NCBI GenBank assembly: GCA_022559985.1
Contig: JAFJTR010000024.1
Span: 310,001-374,000, forward strand
Length of the DNA stretch: 64,000 bases
Direction: 5' to 3'
Origin: Parastagonospora avenae f. sp. tritici 18332-5
Lineage: Eukaryota; Ascomycota; Dothideomycetes; Pleosporales; Phaeosphaeriaceae
This document shows positions 1 to 10,300 of this stretch, piece by piece; within the stretch, counting starts at the first letter, position 1; each line of letters opens with the position of its first letter. A program made the position numbers and the translations under genes. A model generated the notes under the pieces. It saw nothing but the letters and a program-made list of their open reading frames with translations. It did not search any database and was not told the origin of the DNA.

Positions 1-1796
1 GGCAAACCCGTGCCTGGGAGTAATGTCATCAGTACTGGGTACGTGGGTCTTGCTATGAATATGCCGGGCCAGAATAGGCGCAAAATGACACGGAGGTGGC
101 ATCATTGCGCAAGCGATTGCGGTAGAGGAGCATGGAATTGATGACAGAGCTCAAGAGCTAACTCGCTGCACGCAGGTTGTTGGGCTTCTTCAGGATACAG
201 TGTCCAAGGCTGCGCACAGCTTGAGCAAAAATTACGGCAGTGTATGGATGCGCCAGTACGTACCTCACCAGTGCAAGTGGCTATGATGTCGCTGACTTTC
301 CTAGCGCGACACAAATGTCAAGAAGAACAACATCAACTACCACCTCTCGAGAATGTATCCGAAGATCAAGGGACCGCACAAGCGGGACTAAACACTTCGG
401 CAGTCAAGTGTATTACATTACATGGATATCCAACATACGGCGGTTTGCTTGAGCCATCGGCGTCCGCATTTGAGGAGTTTAGAAATCATACCATTGGGAT
501 GGCGTTACGGATCCATGTACAGACGAATCAATTTTTGTAAAAAGAGCTGGGTGTTCCTGCATACTGTGAAGAAGCGACAATTTCGGTCTTGTTTGACAAT
601 ATCATCATCCGAGGGAGATATGATCAGGTACCGCAACGACTCGAAGCCCTGTGAGAGAGTGACTGCCGTACCATATGCGAGCCTGGATGGACTCGATGGC
701 TAATCGCGATGTAGGAAGACATAAAATCTGCTTCGAAGACAGACAGCCTTATTCATCGCTATGTCTTTCTGAAGTAGCTGACAACTTGTTGCGCAACCTG
801 GTGATACTGTTGTAACACATACCGACACTTGGAACTAGTATCTCCGACTCGATCTTTGGCAACGACACTAAAACAATTCCTTGTGGACAGGATGAAATAC
901 TGGATATCCTACCTACTCCAGAACATGAGTGGGCTGAGTCGCTGTCTCTTGCGCATATTTTCGTGCCCACGCACGTCTCAGTCCTCTTTCCACTAGCACA
1001 CGGCAGTTCAGATGGGGTGCCGCAGACACCATGTAAGCTCCGTGATCTTTGCATCGGGCGCAGTACCTACAGCCCACGCGAACATCGTCAGGATCTGTTT
1101 TGAGGACCTCGACTCCAGATCTTCGGATCTCAGACAGCGATACTATTAGATGAACACGAAATAAAACACGTTCTTCAAGGATTCTCTCGAGCATCATCGG
1201 GCGTCGCTCACCGAACGGACGCACTGCTATATTTGTACACCCTTGGCAAGCCTCATGCACGCTCAGACCCAATCGCACACCACCCCACTACACCGAAGTG
1301 CACTCAGCCCCGACCAGCTTACATGCCTACATGCTAGCCACATGTGTGATTTCTTCCTTCCTTGAGTGGCTGGCTCTCGCTTCCACGTGTGCAAGGGCGT
1401 TTTACTACCCATCCGATTTGTCTACTCGGGTCAGAGCTGCGTCAAGATGTGTCTATTTTGCATACGCCATGATGCATGAGGGAAGGCTCACTCGCATGAT
1501 CTGAGCGATTCAGCACATGGCACTGGATCGCGAGGGCTAGCTCATGCGAATACATCAGGGAGCTTATAGCTTGTCTTGCTTCTTGTGGTGGGGGAGGTTG
1601 GCCGCATTTGCTCAGCCTGCTCAAACTGGAGCTCTTTATAGTCTGCTTCATCGCGTAACGATCTGCGCAAGCTGTTACAATTCCTTCTCTTGTTTGCGAA
1701 GCTCTGTTGCGCAAAACCTACCTCGACTTCCACCACAAGTTTATCAAAGGGACAGATCTGGAACTGAATCCACTGCTGTTACCACATGGACCCGCA
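1..1796. other. gene-poor left edge with a degraded coding relic
   Basis: No intact gene can be supported here. The plus strand around 244-645 keeps one frame open apart from a TAA at 538-540 and a TGA just before 652, and a second open stretch of about 95 codons runs from 816 to a TGA at 1101-1103. The remaining ORFs on both strands are short, overlapping and of unconvincing composition. The left edge cuts whatever lay upstream. Confidence 0.4.
244..1103 (+). pseudogene. possible decayed gene of unknown family
   Basis: The region reads like protein over two blocks. The first (244-645) is one frame broken by a single TAA at 538-540; the second (816-1103) is in another frame and includes residues such as FVPTHVSVLF. 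Between them are several stops. The pattern suits a gene that has collected point stops and at least one frameshift. I do not recognise a domain in either block. It could also be chance open frame in a GC-balanced spacer; the call is weak. Confidence 0.22.
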
Positions 1797-2863
1797 ATGA
1801 TGCTCACTCGCACTCTATGTGCGTTTCTCGCACCCGTCATCGTACACGGCGCTGTATTTCCATGGGCATTACCAGAGCCTACTGCGTTTGCGCCTGCACT
1901 TGACATCTGGAGCCCAGCACCAACTGCGGCAGCTCGACTACCAGATTTCGGAGTCTCCAGACGCGATACACCACAGGGGAATAATACATGCGCCTTTGTG
2001 TCGGGCTCATTGCGTACGTTTCGTCTCCCAAACCTACCAATTCACCAACTAACATCGTAGTAGAATCTTCGATAACATGTTCCAACCCGAACTTCGCTTG
2101 CGCCACAATCATCCAGAACGGAGTCCAGGGCTGCTGTGACCCAAACTCCTTGGATTCATGCATGATCCCAACGACATGCATCGCCAGCACCGCCATGTCT
2201 TCTCTCTGCACCGACGCCGCCTGTTCCAGTAACTCCAACATCATGAAGTGCACAGAAGCTGCCATGCCCGAGTGCTACAAATGGCTGGTCGTCTTCGACA
2301 AAACCTACAGCCTCACAACAATGACACACCACGGCTGCGCGCAGAAAGGCTTCACAAGTGCGGCGATGAGATCGCCAGGTCAGATCGCGAGTTCGATCCC
2401 TCCGGAGCAGTATCGCACTGTGACTGTGACGGATGTTGCGACGCCATCCGACACCATAACGCCTCTTACACCTGTTCCCGCTCCTTCGAAACCCAATCTA
2501 GCCGCAATTGTTGGAGGGACTGTCGGCGGCTGTACGGTCATCAGTCTCATCGTCTTCGCTATCTTCCTGATCCGCAGGCGCCGCAAGGCTGCTCACGATA
2601 GCATCACACAGCCACACACAACCCAATACCACGACGGCAAAGCCGCAGTGACGGAGCACAACCCACAAGGCTTCCCCTCACCAACATACCCCATTGACAC
2701 GAAGACATGGGTCCAGCAACACTCTGGCCCTGTCGATCGCGTCAGCGATGCGATGCCGCAGTATCCCAATATGGCCGCTGGACAGTATGGCATTGTGGAA
2801 GCCGATGGGACACCAATGGCAGTAGAAGTCCCTGCCGAGCAGATATATCGCTCACGAACATAA
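1797..2863 (+). CDS. single-pass cell-surface protein with Cys-rich ectodomain
   Basis: The model has two exons, 1797-2013 and 2061-2863, giving 339 aa. The 47-nt intron has a GTACGT donor and a CTAAC branch site just before its TAG acceptor, and joins in phase 1. Residues 1-18 are a hydrophobic signal peptide. The ectodomain carries the pattern NTCAFVSG followed by SSITCSNPNFACA and a CC pair, common in fungal membrane-anchored surface proteins of the WSC/Mid2-like architecture. A Thr/Pro/Ser-rich stalk leads to one transmembrane segment at about 219-243, followed by RRRRK and a low-complexity cytoplasmic tail. The layout predicts a wall- or surface-stress sensor or adhesin-like protein; this function is inferred from architecture only. 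The start was chosen because it supplies the signal peptide. Confidence 0.75.
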
Positions 2864-3480
2864 TCATGAGGGGTCTTTGTTATTTCATGTCATTCGTTTT
2901 TAGCGTGCATTGCATCGGGCGGCGTACTTTTATAGTGAGCGTTTTTGAGGGATCGTGGGATGGAATGTAATTGGATATACCCAGGAAAGACAGGTCCTTC
3001 GCTTGTATACGTGTGGCATTGGAGTGGTGTGTTGTGTAGTTGTGGGAATGCGATCGTCCTCCCCAAGGTTGTGTTTGTACTCGCAAACTGTAGTGGATAC
3101 AAATAGAATAGTAGTAGCTAAAACTTTATGTGTTTGATGCTCTTTCCATAGCTGCCCATCAAGCCCTATCGTTAGTATATGGTGTGAGAGACGTCAAGGG
3201 AAAGGCGGAACGCACGTGAACAGGCGTGCCCCTTGCAAGGCCAGCACAGACCCCCGCGTCGACTCCGCCCGGGCACACGCATCGAGTCCGCGCTCAAGGT
3301 CAAACCACAACCGACGATTAATTGCGGACAACATCTCGATTGCTCTGGAATCTACTGCCAAATAGTAGATCTCAAACAATCACTCAACTCAACTGGTAGA
3401 TATTTAACACGATATCCCCACAAATCACCGTCAGCCCCGAAATATTGTTCACCGCTTACCTGAGACCTTCATCCTCAAAG
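2864..3480. other. intergenic spacer
   Basis: No coding or RNA feature recognised. It holds the 3' flank of the surface protein and the promoter of the CCCH protein gene. Confidence 0.5.
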
Positions 3481-5335
3481 ATGTTGGCGGAAAGCAAAAT
3501 TGACTCTCTGGATACTCATCTAGAACAGTTCAAGCTTAACAACCGGACGTCGCAGAATGACCTGCAGGTATGTGCAATGGGACCCGTGGCGTCAACTAAG
3601 AATTTTGCTAACCACGTGTAGAATCTGCTCAAAGAGTACGGTCAACTCCTAGACGATTACAAAGACCTTAAGAAAGCGTTCGAATCCAAAAGCGCGAAGC
3701 CTGTGGCCAAGTATGCAGCTACTCCTGTACGCCCGGCGGAGAAGCCGCGTAACCCTTACGTCCTCGTGCTTATCGACGGCGATGGCTACATCGTATGTAT
3801 TCCTGACCGGATTTGCAAAAGCAATCTCTTATCTTTAGCAGTTCAATGATGAGCTCATTCGCGATAAAGAAGAAGGTGGCATGCGGGCTGCGCGTATGCT
3901 GAACGACGCAGTAGAAAAGTATCTACACCAAAGCGTCCCTGGAGCTCGAAATTTGCGTATCGTAGTGCGCATCTACGCCGATCTAACAACCCTGTCAAAG
4001 CAATTAGCCCGGGCGAAGTTGACCGGGCTCGAGAAGCGTTCTTTTGGAGCGTTTTCTGCTGCTTTCACGCGCGCCATCAGCTCTTTCGACTTTGTGGACG
4101 CTCTGGACGAGGAGGGTACTAAGTTTAAGATTAGAGGTATGACATCTGTTGCAATATCCGTATACAGGAGGTTGCTTACAGACATTCAGAGCAGTTCGAG
4201 GTTGCTTCCTCGGATAGCGCTTGCAGTCATATTCTATATGCTGCGTGCCATGACAGTGCCTATCTCTCCCAACTCGTGCCGCATAAAGGCCAAACCGAGA
4301 AGATTACTCTCGTTCAGGGCACCAATTGGAATTCTGAGTTCTATCAGTCCAACTTGACTGTCACGCAATTCCCGACAGTGTTCCGATGGCTAAACACACC
4401 GACCGTGGCCCCGAACGCAAAAACTGCTAATGGTAATGGCTCTGTACCTCCCAAGACCAAAAGTGCCCAGAATAAGTCAATGCCATATGCACCGCCGGAG
4501 CCTCGTAAGAATGGTGCATGGGGTAACGGCGGGTCGAGCTCAGCCTTTGAAAACGGGTACGCTTCAAACGACCGAGCTTCGTCAGTCGCTACGAGCAGTC
4601 ACGATACTGGCTACAGCAAGAACTTCGGTAGCAAGGCCACGAGCTCCCAGCAGTCTTCGCAGCAGTCTTCAAAGCAGCCATGCAGATTCTTCCAGAAGGT
4701 AAGCCGACGTTAGAAACCGCCACACATGTGCTAATGACTAACTGTCTCAGGGCTTCTGTCGCTTCGGTACTAAGTGCGAGTTCAAACATATTCTTCCCAC
4801 TCTAGATGGCGCGAGCCGAAACCCATCAGGCACAGCATCAAGCCGTTCAAACATCTCCTCCAGCCTTCCCACCACCATATCCTCAGGCTATATCCCGCTA
4901 AACAAGGATAATCAGCGTATCGACACCTATATCCGCCCTCCGACCCAGGAAGAATGGTCTATCTACAACTCGCGCTTCCACAAGCAAAAGCCGTGTAACA
5001 ATTTCCATCTCCAACGTGTCTGCACTACCTTTGGCTGCCCTTACGATCACCAGGAACTCGAACCAGAGTCCAGACACGTACTTGAGTACGTTGTCAAGTG
5101 CTCTCCATGTCCTAAGAAAGGCGACTGTAGAGCTAGTGATTGTCCCCACGGACATATATGTCAAAAGGACGGATGTCAGGGACAGATGAAGGGATGTAGG
5201 ATGAAGTCCGACCTCCATAATATACATCCGGAGCTTGTGAATATGGTGTTGGTGGATGAGGAGGAGGAAATGGTGCATGGTCAAGAGCAGGAATTGCAGG
5301 TGCCGGTACCGGATGACAACGGCTACCTTTGGTAG
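3481..5335 (+). CDS. CCCH zinc-finger protein with N-terminal DGDGY/NYN-like domain
   Basis: Five exons (3481-3567, 3622-3792, 3842-4136, 4190-4698, 4751-5335) give 548 aa; all joins keep phase. The N-terminus is a short coiled-coil-like helix. A conserved domain spans roughly residues 70-245 with LIDGDGYIFNDELI, an RIVVRIYADL strand and an AACHDSAYL motif; this is the domain that fungal genome annotations place before tandem C-x8-C-x5-C-x3-H fingers (DUF7923-type). After a Ser/Asn-rich linker, a CCCH finger uses Cys349, Cys357, Cys363 and His367, and further Cys/His-rich segments follow (PCNNFHLQRVC, CSPCPKKGDC, CPHGHIC). An RNA- or nucleic-acid-binding role is likely. The fourth exon start at 4190 was chosen over nearer AGs because only it restores the family reading FKIREQF. 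Confidence 0.85.
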
Positions 5336-5775
5336 TTGGCAGGAAAGATGAATGTTTGGATAGTGGGCTCATAAATATTCACGATTTGGATAGCCCTGGT
5401 AGAATACACTGATGATGGGAGCAGAGACCTGCCTTCAGATACGGTGACATGGAGGAATTCAGTGGCTTATGGAGAAGCCATTGCTCACCTGATCGCCTGT
5501 GTATCAATTCAGAATGCGATATAGATATCTAAGGATTGGATGTAATCAAAGGTGAACATGGGTTTAGTAGTAACTTGGAGGCATTGTATGTGAAGGTGAA
5601 TGTCGGTCACCTTCGAACTTTTTCTTATTGTGCGGCTTTTCCGTCTTTCACCTCCAATTCCATGTCTTCCGCACGCTATATCTTCTTGATCTCGGCCTTC
5701 CCAATTCCTCTCCACACCGACCGACCCGCTACTCAACTCAACTAGCACCCGGCTTTCGAATCAAGCTCAACAACC
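5336..5775. other. intergenic spacer
   Basis: Nothing recognisable; short overlapping ORFs only. It may contain an upstream exon of the decayed gene that follows. Confidence 0.4.
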
Positions 5776-6781
5776 ATGTCCTGACCCTCAGAGCAGAAGC
5801 GCGCGCGCGTCGTGCAGCTGTACTGCTCCGACCTCAAGGCCACAGTCGAGAAATTCGTGATCAGCGTCTCCTCATCGCTCTGGAGCAGGGCTCGCCCATC
5901 TACCCCGAGCCGCCGCTCGAAGTGGTGCTCTACCTCGACTGCGACGATTTGCCAAAGCCGCTTCGTGTAAGTCTCCCAATGGCAGTGAGGTATTCCAAGC
6001 TCTACTATGAGGCATCCTTGGATACTCACACGTATATCGGAGTATGCGTTGACATATGATGTAGAAGATGTCTCGCGAAGACCGCCGCAACCACATCCGC
6101 ACCCTTCGTCGCCGCGACGCTGTTCTGCGCAAGAACATCCTCCGTCTCAACCTTCCTCACACGGAGGTCATTGCCGCACTTAACGCCCTCGCCAGCGCTA
6201 GTGCCCAAGTCATGAAGGCCTGCTAATCCGTCGTGCAGTCCAAGCGCATCATCCAAGACAACTGGCGCGTGAACGAGATTCAAGCCCTCGACGCGAAGTG
6301 CCTTGCTACCATGGCCATCCTAAGCCAAGTAACATGTGGCCAACCTCTTGTCGCCGAGAACGCCATGTTTGATGCGAAGTTGGCTCGTCGTAGTGCAGAC
6401 GCCTCTGCCCCCAAGGATCTACAAGAGGAGGACGTACTAAATGCCATCAACGACTTTCATCAGGCCGCAGATGCCATCGGTTCGGACTGGCCTGACGACG
6501 ACGACAACGCTGCTATTGCTGCACGCCAGGGCAAGACTGCGCGTTTTTAGTCTGGCAAAGGCAAGGCGAAGACGATGCAGCAGCACATGGATGATGAAGA
6601 AGAGATGGGCGAAGAGGCTGCTGCGGCTGCGAACCCCGGAAAGGGCAAGGACAGGGCCATAGACTGTCTTGCCGGTAAATTGAGCAAGACGAGAATCCCA
6701 GACAATAGGGCTCCTGAGGTTGATTCGGATGACGACGTCGAGGATGCCGTGAGGCAGCCTGGTCGCATGCGCCGCAACTAG
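5776..6781 (+). pseudogene. decayed copy of the 21.1-kb DCX-like family gene
   Basis: This region aligns by eye with the intact gene at 21054-21890. Matching segments are VVQLYCSDL versus KTIQLHCPS, DQRLLIALEQ versus DQRVLVGASR, MAILSQVTCGQ versus LAVLSSFTQGQ, EEDVLNAINDF versus FQDVVNAVQII, and an acidic tail GEEAAAAANP. Lesions: a TGA two codons after the ATG at 5776, loss of the middle of the N-terminal domain together with a frame change between about 5830 and 5890, a TAA at 6224-6226 and a TAG at 6548-6550. A spliceable intron (GTAAGT at 5967, TAG at 6064) is still present. Some stops lie next to splice-like signals (CTGACCCTCAG near 5790, TTTTTAG at 6550), so a heavily rearranged but expressed gene is not fully excluded. 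Confidence 0.6.
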
Positions 6782-7031
6782 GCTATGGTGGTTACCTTGG
6801 AAGGATCGAGTATCCTGAAGAGCTTGGGCTTGAGATTGATGGAGCATACGACGATATGATAGGCACGTATACTGCAAAGACAGTTAGCCATAAATCCATA
6901 CCTGGAACCAAATACCGTCTCACTGCAAATTATGATAATCGTGGCATATGAGCACAACTCCAGTCTGACATATGTATGGCTGATTTTTATTCTTGACAAA
7001 CAAATGTTTAACCTAGCCTTTCACTTTTGCG

Positions 7032-7334
7032 ATGGAGCTGCGCCGTGGGCTGTGGGAGTTGAGCAAAGCTACGGTGGGTGATGCCCCGTATGCCATCAGG
7101 ATGTAAGTGATACATTGATTTGAATACTGATGAGATGGATTGGAATGCTAATTGGGGATATGTAGGCTGAATGTGGTGGTGAAGGAGCGACACGACTCGG
7201 CATTCATTAATGTCCACGGGCCGTCAAGAATGGTCAAGGGATTGATCCCGTGGGACATCAAACGGGCCTTGGCGAAGTTGGAGGAGTTGAGGCCGAGGGG
7301 TGTAGGCTACCCTGTCCATACCGATACCGAATAA
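7032..7334 (+). CDS. small two-exon ORF, unknown
   Basis: Exons 7032-7102 and 7166-7334 are joined by a 63-nt GTAAGT...TAG intron in phase 2, giving a 79-aa basic protein (MELRRGLWELS start, MVKGLIPWDIKRAL in the centre). The splice signals are good and the frame is clean, but I do not recognise a family. It ends 8 nt before the 3' end of NOT4 on the other strand. It could be the 3' end of a larger gene whose upstream exons I cannot find, or a chance ORF. Confidence 0.35.
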
Positions 7335-7342
7335 ACGAATAT

Positions 7343-10300
7343 CTACCTCCCCACGCCACCGAACAACTTCTTGTTCTTCTTCATCAGCGCCGCCAACTTC
7401 TTCTCCAACACCTCATGTTCCCGCTTCGCCGCATGCATCGCTCTCTCCGCCTCCTCCATACTCATCACACTACCGCGTCCATATCGGCTCCCGTCAAACC
7501 CTTCAATCGCACTCATCAAGCCCTCCATATTCAAACCACCACCAACCGCGCCGCCCCTACCGATAGTAATGTTGCCGTTGGAGTCTAAGCCAAATTCCTG
7601 GCTCGATTCGAAACCCAGACCGGCCCCGACGAGCGCTTCCAAGCCTTGCACGAATACGCCGCCCAGTAAATCCGCGGCCATCATGCCCATGCCGTCGATT
7701 TCGGTGCTGCCGACTGCGCCACCTTCGACGACGGCTTTGGCTGCTTTGGCAAATTTTCCGACGTTGACAGAGATGTTGGCTGTACCTGCGCCTGGGGGGC
7801 CACCAACAGCTGCCATTTCAGGGCGAGGCTGGTTCGGCGGCGGATTGTCAGTTTTCGGGAGGACGAAATGGTTGAGATATGAGCCAGCGTCGGCTGGAGT
7901 CTGTGGCTGTGGCGGGGGAGTGGGTTGTTGAGATTCCTGTTGTTGTTGGACTGGAGGTAATGGCAGGCGTTCAGCTTGACGGGCTGCTTCGCGAGCTGCT
8001 TCGTTGAGAATGGACTGGGCATCTAGCTTAGGCATTTGCTGGGTGTTGTTGTTCCCAAGCTTCTTGCCAGCCTCCTTGAGCGCTGTAGCAATGGCAGGCA
8101 AGACGTCTTTGTTTTGTGAGGCAGCAGCGTTGTGGGAATGTGGGTAAGATGGATGTTTGCGAGGATGGAAGCGCGCGTGCCCTCGTAACTCCTCGATCTG
8201 TCTCTCTAGTTGGAGAGCCTTCTCCTCTAGCTCTTCGCTTAGACCCCAGAAGAACTTCCCATTTGGTGTTATGAGGGTTCTTGAATCGGATCTATCGTCG
8301 TGGCCATTGAGACGCACAGGCTTCTTCTTTGCGAGCGCCTCGAGATCTGCTTCTGAGAAGTGGATCTTGAGATCCGGGGGCCCGGATACGTTACTAGCTG
8401 GGGCAGTTCGAGATGCATGAGTGAGCGAAGAAGACAGTGGCTTGAAAAACTCGAGCGTCGATGCAAGAAGCTCGCCTGTCTTTTGTAGATCGACCATGAT
8501 GGACTGCGCTGTGCATTCCCTCCTCTCTTTCGAATCAGGGAAATGCTCCAGGTCTGGTGTAGCGGTGGCAGAAGTCTTGGGCGAGGGTGCTGCTTTTGCT
8601 GCTACGACAGGCGCGGGAGCATCTGAGTGGTCTTCTTCGACCGTTGCGGGCTTTGGAGATGCAGGTTGACTCTTAGTGAGTGACTTGGGTGTGGTTGTTG
8701 GTTTTTTAGTCTTCTTCTTGCGCCCAATGATCGGTGCTTGTATCACTTCGACATCCGACTTGTTCTCCTCGATAGCCATCTCTTCCTCTATCTGCTTCTT
8801 CCGTTCTTGTCGGTCTTTCTTGGCCTGTGATTTGGTCTTCTTGCGCACCGGTGCTGTTCCTACCTTACCACCGATAGGCGGCGGAGAGTTGGCTCTTGAG
8901 AAGGATGTCGACGTGACCGATGCGGTATCAGACATCATCTCGCTGATTGGTGTACCAGGCAGATTCATAGATGCGATACTAGCCTGTCTAGATCGTAATT
9001 TGTCAACCGTTGAGATCTGGGGTAATGGCGGTGCAGAGGCTGCAGACAAAGGTGGAGGAATCTCGGTTTTTGGGGTTGGAACGACACGCAAAGTCCTTGG
9101 TGCCACGGTTCGCTTGATTGGCGATCCAGTGGCCGCGGCAGCGGGACTTGCGGGGACAGATGTTGTGGAAGTTACAGGCGTCGCGCGAGTACTCTTGACC
9201 TGGGCGTCGGCCTTCTGTGAGCTCGTCGCTGGGGACTGTTCGTTTGCGGGACTTTGGCTTGCTGCTGTTATATCTAATTTCCCTGGTGGCTGCCGCTTGG
9301 TAGAGGCTACAGGAGTCGCGACTGGAGCGGATGTGAGCTCCTTGGTCTCTAATGCAGATACCTTTGTAGCATTCTTTTGGGGACTAGTGTCCTGGTTAGA
9401 AGCATTCTTCTTAGGCGCTTTCCCTTTGACCGACTCTTTCACTGGTGTTTCTGGGGTCGGCTTCTTTTCTTCTGCCTTTGGCTGCTGCTTCTTCTGGACG
9501 GGAGTGACTTCTGCGGCCTTGGGCGTGGATACACCAACGGTTGGCGTCTTTACCGTGCTTGCTTTGCCCGTAACTTTGGTTGGAGTCTCCGGTGCCACTT
9601 TGACCTGGGTAGTAATCACTGGAGGGGCTTCTGCTGGCTGTTTCGTTTTCTTATTCTTGGCTGGCGTGACAGGCACGACAGGGACCGCAGGCGTGATAGT
9701 AGATGAAGTGGTTCTGGACATTGACCGAGAACCCGGACGTGACTTCGATTCTTCAACGATTGCTCGGGGAATTGCAGTAGCGGAGAAACCTGGTGGTATC
9801 GTCGGCGTTGCTCGCCGCGGCTGTGTGAAGAAGTGGCTACTCATAGGTGTGCTGGGTATATTACGCATTGGCTCAAGTTCAGGTTCCGCGTCGTTGACAA
9901 GGGCATCGACGTTGAACGAAGCTTGCTCTTCGGCACTGAAAGTCGCATCATCTGTACACAGCTGTCAGCTTAATGATTTTTATACGTTAGTTGGAACAAT
10001 GATTGTGCTATTTTCACGACAACAACTACAACTACAACGGTCGCCGGACGGTTTTCAGCAAAGAGTCGCCAGTCGTGTTTAATGTACATCAAGGTGCAAA
10101 GGTATATCTCCGATCGGCTTCGTCACTAGAAGAGAACAAGAAGTGTTTGAAGAAGCCATCTCTCTATTAGAAAGTAAGCATGCCGTTCTAAACGCGGCAA
10201 GGGGGGTGATTACGTACATGCGATGGCCATGACGAAGACGACGAGAGAAGCTGACCTAGACGTCTGGCAAAGCAGCATGACTCCCACCCAGTATAACGAA

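Noticed and set aside
4137..4167. 31-nt intron in the CCCH gene
   Set aside because: Too short for a spliceosomal intron and out of phase; the 53-nt choice ending at 4189 restores the conserved reading.
7343..9868. 841-aa frame as a separate gene starting MRNIPSTP
   Set aside because: The frame continues upstream of that Met to a good acceptor at 9952 in exactly the phase left by the NOT4 donor at 10614, so it is better explained as the NOT4 C-terminal exon.
8676..10082. 468-codon open frame on the plus strand
   Set aside because: It lies antisense to the low-complexity NOT4 tail, has the matching skewed composition and shows no domain; it is a shadow of the minus-strand gene.
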